DNA of 64,000 nucleotides from LMUY01 sp965199555 (GTDB lineage Bacteria > Pseudomonadota > Alphaproteobacteria > Acetobacterales > Acetobacteraceae): contig CBDASJ010000016.1 in NCBI GenBank assembly GCA_965199555.1, positions 62,001 to 126,000 on the forward strand, in the 5' to 3' direction. The stretch's first letter is position 1. Every line of letters begins with the position of its first letter. Below, piece after piece: positions 1 through 7,277 of this stretch. The translations under genes and the position numbers were made by a program. The notes under the pieces were generated by a model. The model was not told the DNA's origin. It worked only from the letters and a program-made list of their open reading frames with translations, and ran no database searches.

Positions 1-360
1 ATAGAACTCGTGGTAGCCGAGCAGCGGGACGTCCGGCCACACATCGCCCATGTTCAGCAGCTCGCCCCAGCCATGATGGCCGATGATGATGTCGGGCGTG
101 AAGCCGAGCCGCTTCACCTGGGCCGCCGCCAGCGCCGCCGCTTCCGCACGGGCCATGGCGAGGGCGAAGTCGCGGGCATCGTGGTGGGTGGGCGCGGTCG
201 GCCGCTGCTGCGGCTGGTAGCTGATGCGCCGCACGCCGGGCATCACGTTGCTGTTCGGTTCGCAGATGAACAGGACGTCATGGATGCCCTGTGCCAGCAG
301 GTGCCGGACGATGTGGACGAACTGGGCGGGGTAGTTCTGGTGGACGAAAAGGAACTTCAT
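1..360 (-). CDS. Glycosyltransferase family 4, N-terminal part (cut by window edge)
   Basis: The 120 visible residues are the N-terminus of a GT-B fold glycosyltransferase; the rest lies left of base 1. The protein opens with MKFLFVHQNYPAQF, the first beta-strand and glycine-free loop typical of one GT4 subgroup, and continues with a GHHGWGE motif near residue 105. It probably transfers a sugar from a nucleotide donor during surface polysaccharide or glycoprotein synthesis; donor and acceptor cannot be told. It is the last visible gene of a minus-strand series of envelope genes and starts 26 bases after the stop of the ChW-like gene. ATG start at 360. Confidence 0.8.
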   Translation of the reverse strand, partial: MKFLFVHQNYPAQFVHIVRHLLAQGIHDVLFICEPNSNVMPGVRRISYQPQQRPTAPTHHDARDFALAMARAEAAALAAAQVKRLGFTPDIIIGHHGWGELLNMGDVWPDVPLLGYHEFY

Positions 361-385
361 CGCCGGGGCGGCAGGGCCGCGCTTG

Positions 386-1237
386 CTACCGCCTGGCTCC
401 TTTCGGCTTGGGCGCGGGCCTTGCCGCCTTCGTGGGCAGGGCGGCGAACTCGATCTTGAACGCTTCCAGCGGCGCGAGGCTTTCCGCCTCGCACGCGTCG
501 CCCGGCCCGACCGGCCCCACCGCGGTTCCGTCGGTGAAGCTGGCGCTGACCCGCACGGTATGCGTTGCCGCTGCCCGTCCGCGCAGCCGAACCCGCAGCC
601 CCAGGATCGGCAGCGCCATGCCCCGGCTGCCGCAATACTGCGTGCCGGCGGCCCAGGGCGACAGCCATCCCCGGCCCAGCACGGCCTGGTACTCGATGTC
701 GTCCGGCGCCACCGCGCCGGCGCGGGGCGACACGGCGAAGCCCTCCACCCAATTTCGACTGCCGCGCTCACCGATCCACTCGCCCAGCCTCGCCCCGACG
801 TCGCCGCGGTTCTGGATGTGGGCCGCGATTTCGGTATCGCCGGCGGCAACCCCGGGCGGCACCACGGCGGGACCAGGCGCCGGCGGCGGCGTTCCGTCCA
901 CGATCGTGCTCACTTGCAGCCGTGGCGGCTGGCTGGCACCCACGGCCTGATAGATCGTCATCAGCACCTGGGCCGACCCGGCGCCGACGCGGATCAGCGC
1001 CGCCCCGTCCAGCCCGCCAAGCCAGCCATCGTCGCGCAAGCTCAGGATGGTGACACCCCGCCCTTGGCCGCCAGGCGGCAGCGACAATCGCGCCCCGGGC
1101 AGGCCGGTTTGCGGGTCCGGCGGCGAAGAGCCGGGGGCGTGATGGATGCAGTAAACCCCGGCATCCAGCTGCATCAGATGCGCCGACACTTGCAACTCGG
1201 TGATACGCTCTGGCGGAAGCGGCGTGGCTTCGGACAT
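386..1237 (-). CDS. Protein with ChW-like (hydrophobic-W) repeats
   Basis: A 283-residue protein without signal peptide or membrane segment. Its middle (about residues 125-215) contains AHIQNRGD...GARLGEWIGERG and then DIEYQAVLGRGW...LGLRVRLRG, which follow the pattern of the ChW domain (polar start, conserved GW, closing hydrophobic strand with Leu-x-Leu). That family is best known from Clostridium surface proteins, so the match in a proteobacterium is tentative. The flanks are rich in Pro and Gly. It lies between two glycosyltransferase genes, 31 bases after the big fused one, suggesting a role in glycan binding or as a structural surface protein; export could go through the nearby type I system. 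ATG at 1237 chosen because upstream codons read like noncoding sequence. Confidence 0.55.
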   Translation of the reverse strand: MSEATPLPPERITELQVSAHLMQLDAGVYCIHHAPGSSPPDPQTGLPGARLSLPPGGQGRGVTILSLRDDGWLGGLDGAALIRVGAGSAQVLMTIYQAVGASQPPRLQVSTIVDGTPPPAPGPAVVPPGVAAGDTEIAAHIQNRGDVGARLGEWIGERGSRNWVEGFAVSPRAGAVAPDDIEYQAVLGRGWLSPWAAGTQYCGSRGMALPILGLRVRLRGRAAATHTVRVSASFTDGTAVGPVGPGDACEAESLAPLEAFKIEFAALPTKAARPAPKPKGARR

Positions 1238-1268
1238 TCGGGCGCCTTTATGGCGCGCGGGATTGCGC

Positions 1269-4043
1269 TCAGGCGCGAGGATGCGGCGTTGTGGCCGGCG
1301 GGGCAATGCCGGACCGCAGGAGCCAGTCATTGATGCCGGCGGGTGGCAAGCCCAGCGGCAGCACGTGGCCCCAGCCGGTTCGCCGCACCCGCTCGGCCGG
1401 CGCCCCCAGGTCGAACACCACCGCCCGCAGGCCGGCCCGCCACGCCTCCCCCAGCGCGAAGCACCAGGTTTCGGGCCAGATCGATGGGATGAATGCCAGG
1501 TCGGCGTCCTGCTCCCGGATCAACGCTTCGGCGTCTCCGCCTGCGAAGCGTCCGGTGATGAAGATCGGGCCGGCCACCAGCAACCGCTCGTCGTCCGAGG
1601 TGAAGCCTACCACGGTGAAGCGGAGGGGCAGACGCCGGGCGGCGGCGTCCTGCACGCATCCCAACAGCACCTCGTAGCCTTTCTCCACCCCGATGGCGCC
1701 GACCACGCACACGTGCCGCACCGGGCGGGGTGTCGGCGGGGGCGCCGGAAGGCCGGCGTCTTCCTCCGGGGGTTCGACCACGGGCCGCACCCCTGGGAAG
1801 TGCCGCTGGATGCGGGTCGCCGTGTCGCGGGACGGCACGACAACCCGCGCTGCCCCCGCCAGCAGCGCGGCGGAACGGGTCACCAGGGAGGCGGGGGCGA
1901 TCGGCTCCTCGAGGTGGCTGCTGTGACGGCGGACGCAGGCGGCGCAGGCGGTCACCGGCGGTTCGCCGCAGTAGCTTTGCCCCGCCACCAAATTGATGCG
2001 GGCGCAGAAGCTGGCGTAGTCGTGGATGAACACCTCCAGCCGAGCGCCCAGCCGTTCAGCCAGGGTCAGCAAGGCCGGGGCATGCCCCAGCATGTGGTGC
2101 AGTTCCACCCGCTCGACGCCCTCCCCGCGCAGCAGGCGCAGCAAGGCGGGCCATTCCCGGGGCAGGCGAAAGCGCAAGTTCGGCACGTCCGCGTCGCCGA
2201 CGGCGGTGAAGCAGCCATCGGGGCGAAGCAGCACCGGCCGCTTGCCGGCCGCGCGCGCCGCGGCGGCCCGGTTGGCCACGACCCGCTCGACCCCGCCGCC
2301 GCTGCCATGGGTGACCAGCACCACGGCGGCATCCCGGCGCCCGGCGCGCCAGCGCAACGCGTCCATCCGCCGCCGGGCGGGGCCGAGTGGGTCGCGTTCG
2401 ATCCAGTCTGCAACGGCGGCGTCGTAGCCCGGATGCACGCGGTTCAACACCGCGGCGTTGCGCAGCATCAGGTGGCGTCGCGCGGGACCGAAGGACGCGG
2501 CGCCCCGGTGCGCGACGAAGCATCCGGTGGCGGCCACGTGCCGCCAGCCACCCTGCCCGGCGCGCAGGCACCAGTCGTTTTCTTCGCCGTAGCCTTGGGC
2601 GAACAAATCCTCGCGCAGCAGCCCGAACGCGGCCAGGCAGTCATGCCGCATGAACATGCAGAAGCCCACGGCGGTGGGCAGATCCACCGTGCCGGCTCCG
2701 TTCGCCCGGCGGGCCAGCGCCGCGACCGCGTCCGGCTGCTCCGGCATCGGGTTGCCGCCAGCAGCGTTCGGGTAGCTGAGGATGGAGCCTTCGTTCGACA
2801 GCGGGCACGCCGTGCCGATCTCCGCGGCGCTGTAGGCCGCCTCGGCCAGCCCCGAAAGCCAGCCCTGCGGCACCACCGTGTCGCTGTTGAGCAGGACGAC
2901 GTCGCGTCCGGCGGCCGCCCGCAGGCCGACATTGGCCGCAGCCGGAAAGCCGTGATTGCGCGGCAGCCGGTGCAGCACGATCTGCCCAGCGGCCGCCATC
3001 CCGTCCAGCCGCGCCCGCAAAACCGCGTCCTGTCCGGCATCGTCGACCACATGGACCCGGCTGTCCGCCGGGCGGGTTGCCAGCACGGCAGCAAGGCAGC
3101 GGAGCGTCACCTCGCCCCCGTCATGCACCGGGATCACCACATCCACCACAGCCCGGGGCGGCACGCATTGCGGCGGCCGGTCAGGGGGCGGAACGGGCGT
3201 GAGGCTTTCGGCTGCGACCGGGCTGCCGAGCAGCGGCTGGCCATCCAGCGTGGTCACGCTGATCGGCCCGGCCCGGACGGGTAGACGGAGTTCGCGGGGC
3301 CGGGCCAGCGGTCGGCCGAACGCAGGATCGTCCAGCAGCCGCTGCAGTTCGGTGCGCTGGCCGTCGACAAGCAGCACTGGATTGCGGTCGGGATCGCGGG
3401 GGTGCCATGCCCACCCACCTCCGACGGCAACGACGCCCTCGATCGCGTCAATCGCGCCGCGGTCGATCAGGCTGCCCAGCAGCGGCACCCCGGCCTGCGC
3501 CACCGCAACGATGCGGCCGGGCGGAAGCGGGCAAGTGCCGTCGCGCCAGCGCGGCGTGACGGGGCGGCCGTCCACGCTTACCTCAGCCGGCGGATGGGCC
3601 CGCAGCCGGCCCGTGCTGTCCAGCGCGCACCATCCCGGCAAACCCGCCGCCCGGGCGACCGCCGCCGCCAGGGAGCATGCGGCAGCGGTTGCGGCGTGAC
3701 GCGACAGCACCGCCTGCATCGCCGCGACCGCCGCCGCCGGGTCATGCAGGCGCAGGGCGCTCGCAGCCAGGCCGAGCCACGCCTCCGCCAGGTCCAGCCG
3801 TGCAGCCAACGGCGCGAAGGCCGCACGGGCTTGCACCGCGTCGCCGCATCGCAGGTGAACGAGGCCCAGGCTGAGGGCGACCGTGTCGTCGTCCGGTGCC
3901 ATGCGCCTGGCCCGCTGGAGCCAGCGGCGCGCCTCCACCGGGTCCGCCGCGGCTTCGCCCCGGCGCCACGCCGCCTTTGCCAAGCGGGACCATTGCCCGT
4001 CCGTGACCCGGCCTGGTTGAGCCGGTTCGGCCTTCGTCATCAC
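1269..4043 (-). CDS. TPR-GT2-GT4 fused glycosyltransferase
   Basis: A 924-residue cytosolic fusion. Residues 20-130 are tetratricopeptide-like helices. Residues about 296-520 form a GT2 domain: VVDVVIPVHDGG begins the Rossmann core and LLNSDT near 384 is the metal-binding region. Residues about 573-910 form a GT4-type GT-B domain starting LVTHGSGGG, with an HDYxSFC stretch followed by a four-cysteine segment (YCGEPPVTACAAC, near 690) seen in one GT4 subgroup, and a late EKGYE helix (near 786) before the donor site. It likely adds two successive sugars to a glycan chain. GTG at 4043 is followed directly by ATG at 4040; either may start. Its start is six bases after the Sel1 gene stop, so the two are probably one transcript. 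Confidence 0.85.
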   Translation of the reverse strand: MMTKAEPAQPGRVTDGQWSRLAKAAWRRGEAAADPVEARRWLQRARRMAPDDDTVALSLGLVHLRCGDAVQARAAFAPLAARLDLAEAWLGLAASALRLHDPAAAVAAMQAVLSRHAATAAACSLAAAVARAAGLPGWCALDSTGRLRAHPPAEVSVDGRPVTPRWRDGTCPLPPGRIVAVAQAGVPLLGSLIDRGAIDAIEGVVAVGGGWAWHPRDPDRNPVLLVDGQRTELQRLLDDPAFGRPLARPRELRLPVRAGPISVTTLDGQPLLGSPVAAESLTPVPPPDRPPQCVPPRAVVDVVIPVHDGGEVTLRCLAAVLATRPADSRVHVVDDAGQDAVLRARLDGMAAAGQIVLHRLPRNHGFPAAANVGLRAAAGRDVVLLNSDTVVPQGWLSGLAEAAYSAAEIGTACPLSNEGSILSYPNAAGGNPMPEQPDAVAALARRANGAGTVDLPTAVGFCMFMRHDCLAAFGLLREDLFAQGYGEENDWCLRAGQGGWRHVAATGCFVAHRGAASFGPARRHLMLRNAAVLNRVHPGYDAAVADWIERDPLGPARRRMDALRWRAGRRDAAVVLVTHGSGGGVERVVANRAAAARAAGKRPVLLRPDGCFTAVGDADVPNLRFRLPREWPALLRLLRGEGVERVELHHMLGHAPALLTLAERLGARLEVFIHDYASFCARINLVAGQSYCGEPPVTACAACVRRHSSHLEEPIAPASLVTRSAALLAGAARVVVPSRDTATRIQRHFPGVRPVVEPPEEDAGLPAPPPTPRPVRHVCVVGAIGVEKGYEVLLGCVQDAAARRLPLRFTVVGFTSDDERLLVAGPIFITGRFAGGDAEALIREQDADLAFIPSIWPETWCFALGEAWRAGLRAVVFDLGAPAERVRRTGWGHVLPLGLPPAGINDWLLRSGIAPPATTPHPRA

Positions 4044-4049
4044 CAGCGG

Positions 4050-5813
4050 TTAGCTGGCGGTGACGACCGCGGCGGGGGCGGGCTGGTGGGGTGCAAGCGC
4101 TGCCAAATCGGCGTTTGCTTCGGCGACACCCTGGTCGCGGGCTGCCTCAAGCCACCGGCGCGCTTCCGCGCCGTCGCGCTCGCCGGCCAGGCCGCGCGCC
4201 AGGTAGCGGCCGAGCATCATCTGTCCGAAGCCGTGGTTGCGTTCGGCCGCCAAGCGGAACCAACGCTGCGCCACCGCTCGCTGCGGCTCGATGCCGTGGC
4301 CGCCGCCATACAGCGCCCCCAGGGCGAACATGGCACCGACATGACCCTCCCCGGCCGCGCCCTCAAACAAGGACAGGGCGGCGGCAGGGTCCCGTGGGCC
4401 GCCGCGCCCGTTGATCAGCATCTCCGCCAAGGCAACCCGGGCGTCGAGCAGGCCGGCCGTGGCGGCGCGGGTGATCCAGGCGCGGCCCTCCACCTCGTCC
4501 CGCTCGACACCCCGGCCCTCGGCCAGGAGGCGGCCAAACCAGTGCTGGGCGGTCACGACGCCGTCGGCGGCGCGGCGCAGCCATTCCGCCGCCCGGCGCT
4601 CGTCCCGCTCGATCCCCACGCCTTCGGCCAGGCACACGCCGAAATTGAACGCCGCGACCAGGTCGCCGCGACCCGCCGCCGCCTCGAACCATTCGCGGGT
4701 GCGGACGCGATCGGCCTCGGTCCCGGCGCCGCGGAGCAACAGATTGGCCAGATCGTGCTGCGACTCCTGGTTGCCGCCTTCCGCGGACCGGCGGAACCAG
4801 CGCGCAGCCTCCTCCGGGTCGCGGGCGACGCCGGCGCCGGTCAGGTGCAACTGGCCGAGCGCGCGGGCGGCGGCGGCATGGCCGAGTTCGGCCGCACGGC
4901 TGAACCATAGGGACGCTTCCGCGTAGTTCGGCGGCAAATCTCCGCCCTTGGCATATAAATCGCCCACCAGGGCCGCCGCTTCCGCATCGCCGGCCAGGGC
5001 GGCGCGGCGCAACCACGACTCGCCGGACACCTTGTCCTGCTGCGTCCCGCGGCCTTCCAACTGCGCGAGCCCCCAGCGGGCCTGGCCCGGGCGGACTCCC
5101 GCCTCCGCCGCCCTGCGGTAAAGCTGCACCGCCGCGGCTTGGTCGCGTTCCATGCCGACGGCGAAATCGTGCATGACACCCAGCAGGTAGACCGCCATCG
5201 GCACCCCGGCGTCGCACGCCTTGCGCATGTGCTCCGCCGCTTCGCGCTGCATCGCTTCGTCGGGCTGGTCGCGCATGAGCATGAGCGCCAGTTCGAGCTG
5301 GCCTTGCGCATTGCCCGCCTGCGCGGCGCGGCGATACAGCGCCAGGGCGGCCGGCAGGTTCCGCATGTCTTCCGGGCCGGAGGACAGCAGGGACGCCAAC
5401 ACCGCCATGCCCGCGGCCGAGCCTGCTTCGGTCGCCTTGCGCGCCCACCGTGCCGCCGCCGGGAAGTCGGCCGCGGCGGCAGGGGTGCCGCCAAACAGCC
5501 CCGCCGACCCGGTGGCGCCGTTCCGGGGCAAGCCCTGCATCAGGAGGCCGGCGAGCCGCGCCTGCGCTTCCGCATGGCCGGCGGCGGCGGCCTTCTCGAA
5601 CCACGCGGCCGCGTCTGGGATGGAGGCGGGCACGCCGGCCGCGTCCATGTAGGCCTGTGCGACGCGGAACTGCGCGTCCGGTATCCCGGCCATCGCCGCC
5701 ACTGCCAATTGGCTGAACGCGCCGGCCTGGTCCCCCTTCGCCAGCAGCTTGTCCGCACGTTTCAGGGCCAGCCGCGGCCCGCCTGCGAGCAGGCCGGAGA
5801 TCAAGCCCTTCAC
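4050..5813 (-). CDS. Sel1-repeat protein
   Basis: A 587-residue protein built almost entirely of Sel1-like repeats of about 36 residues, recognisable by recurrent A...W(F/L)R(K/R)AAE.G...A...LG..Y..G.GV..D patterns from about residue 35 to the C-terminus, at least a dozen units. Such solenoids act as scaffolds for protein-protein contacts in envelope and secretion systems. No signal peptide or transmembrane segment is seen, so it is probably cytoplasmic. It sits between the secretion adaptor gene (43 bases downstream of its stop) and the fused glycosyltransferase, which suggests a scaffolding role for the export or glycosylation machinery; this is inference. Confidence 0.85.
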   Translation of the reverse strand: MKGLISGLLAGGPRLALKRADKLLAKGDQAGAFSQLAVAAMAGIPDAQFRVAQAYMDAAGVPASIPDAAAWFEKAAAAGHAEAQARLAGLLMQGLPRNGATGSAGLFGGTPAAAADFPAAARWARKATEAGSAAGMAVLASLLSSGPEDMRNLPAALALYRRAAQAGNAQGQLELALMLMRDQPDEAMQREAAEHMRKACDAGVPMAVYLLGVMHDFAVGMERDQAAAVQLYRRAAEAGVRPGQARWGLAQLEGRGTQQDKVSGESWLRRAALAGDAEAAALVGDLYAKGGDLPPNYAEASLWFSRAAELGHAAAARALGQLHLTGAGVARDPEEAARWFRRSAEGGNQESQHDLANLLLRGAGTEADRVRTREWFEAAAGRGDLVAAFNFGVCLAEGVGIERDERRAAEWLRRAADGVVTAQHWFGRLLAEGRGVERDEVEGRAWITRAATAGLLDARVALAEMLINGRGGPRDPAAALSLFEGAAGEGHVGAMFALGALYGGGHGIEPQRAVAQRWFRLAAERNHGFGQMMLGRYLARGLAGERDGAEARRWLEAARDQGVAEANADLAALAPHQPAPAAVVTAS

Positions 5814-5856
5814 GGCACCGCCGGCCTGCTGCCCCGGCGCCCCGGCATGGCCGGGC

Positions 5857-7266
5857 TCACGGCTCGCGCATGCCTTGGCTCATCACCGGGAGCACTGCGT
5901 TGAACAGGTAGCCCAGCACGGTGCGCTTGCCGACCATCACGTCCGCCGTTACCGGCAGCCCCGGTGCGATAACGAAGCCGGACGGGGTGTCGTGCAGCCC
6001 GACCTGATCGATCGCCACCTTGATCCGGTAGAAGCTTTGGCCCCGCATTGGGTCCTGATACCCGGCGGGCTGGGTGCCGTGCGCCACCGCCTGCTCGGCG
6101 GTTTCGGAACTGGTGAAGCTGTCGGGACTGACGACGCTGACGGTGCCGGACGCGCTGCCGTATTGCGCGAAAGGCAAGGTGTCGAACTTGACGTTCACCT
6201 TGTCCCCCACGTGGACGAACCCGGCATCGCTCCCGGCGACGGTGGCGTCGATCTCCTGCTTGGCGTGCAGCGGCACCAGCTTCAGGAACTGGTCGCCGGA
6301 CTGCAAGACCGACCCGACGGAGATCGGCGCAAGGGACAGCACCGTCGCGTCCTGGGGCGCGCGCAACTCCACCAATTGCGAGCGAAGCATGTTCTTGGTG
6401 AAATTGCCCTGCATGTCCTCCAACTTGCGGGTGGCGTCCGTAAGGTCCTGGGAGATTTGCGCCTTCCAAGTTTGCTCCTCGCCCGCCGCCTCCGCCCGCA
6501 TCGCTTGCAGGTCGCCGGTGGCCGACCGGGCGGTGTGCTGCGCTTCCTGCAACCCGGCCTGCATGCTCATCCGCTGATCGGTCGCTTGCAGGAGGTTCAG
6601 TTGACTGCCCCAGCCCAGCCGCGCCAACTCGCCCCGTTTGCCTTCCACCGTCGCGGCCACCTGCATCCGCTGCTTGAACGATTGGATGTCGTCCTGCGCC
6701 TTGTCCAGCGTGCTTTGCAGCGCGGCGATCTTTTGCTGGTAGTTCTCCAGCTTGAACGCGCGTTGGGAGCGGCGTTGCGCGAAGATCGCTTGCTGCACCA
6801 GGGCCGCGGCATCGTTGGTCGAGGGGTGGTACTCCCCGTCGGCGGCCTCGGCGCGCAAGCGCTCCACCTCCGCCCGCAGGCTTGCGACCTGTTCCCCCGT
6901 CGCGGTCCGGTCGGACATGGCGAAGGTCGGGTCCAGGCGAGCCAGCAACTCTCCCGCCCGGACCACCTGGCCGTCATGCACGTCGATTTCCCGCACGATG
7001 GAGGTTTCCAGGGGTTGCACGACGATGGTGCTTTGCGCCGCCACCACCTTGCCCGGCGCGGTCACCACCTTGTCGATCGGCACGAGGCCGGCGGCCAGGG
7101 CGCAGGCGGCGAACAGGCTGGCCACCGACCAGATCACCCCGCGGGCCGGCGTCAGGGGGCGCGCATCCAGCAACGCGGCGGATGGTGAGTAAAACTCCAG
7201 CAAGGCGTGCATGTGGGCCGATTGCCCGCGGGTCAGCCTGGTGTTCCGCGTGGTGGTTACGCTCAT
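5857..7266 (-). CDS. HlyD-family type I secretion membrane fusion protein
   Basis: A 469-residue periplasmic adaptor linking an inner-membrane ABC exporter to an outer-membrane channel. A short cytoplasmic N-terminus is followed by one membrane segment (about residues 44-62, VIWSVASLFAACALAAGLV), a lipoyl-like half (TIVVQPLETSIVREIDVHDG, about 85-105), a long alpha-helical coiled-coil region (about 120-330), the second lipoyl half (LRAPQDATVLSL) and a beta-barrel with PLHAKQEIDATV. It ends with the GKRTVLGYLFNAVLP sequence typical of HlyD/PrtE proteins. Its start lies 11 bases after the stop of the ABC ATPase gene, so they form one operon. No TolC-like gene is visible nearby. Confidence 0.93.
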   Translation of the reverse strand: MSVTTTRNTRLTRGQSAHMHALLEFYSPSAALLDARPLTPARGVIWSVASLFAACALAAGLVPIDKVVTAPGKVVAAQSTIVVQPLETSIVREIDVHDGQVVRAGELLARLDPTFAMSDRTATGEQVASLRAEVERLRAEAADGEYHPSTNDAAALVQQAIFAQRRSQRAFKLENYQQKIAALQSTLDKAQDDIQSFKQRMQVAATVEGKRGELARLGWGSQLNLLQATDQRMSMQAGLQEAQHTARSATGDLQAMRAEAAGEEQTWKAQISQDLTDATRKLEDMQGNFTKNMLRSQLVELRAPQDATVLSLAPISVGSVLQSGDQFLKLVPLHAKQEIDATVAGSDAGFVHVGDKVNVKFDTLPFAQYGSASGTVSVVSPDSFTSSETAEQAVAHGTQPAGYQDPMRGQSFYRIKVAIDQVGLHDTPSGFVIAPGLPVTADVMVGKRTVLGYLFNAVLPVMSQGMREP

Positions 7267-7277
7267 GGTCGCCTTCC

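Noticed and set aside
1200..3284. Long plus-strand open frame opposite the fused glycosyltransferase
   Set aside because: It is the antisense of a well-supported gene. The product is rich in His, Arg, Gly and Gln and has no recognisable domain, typical of antisense frames in GC-rich DNA.
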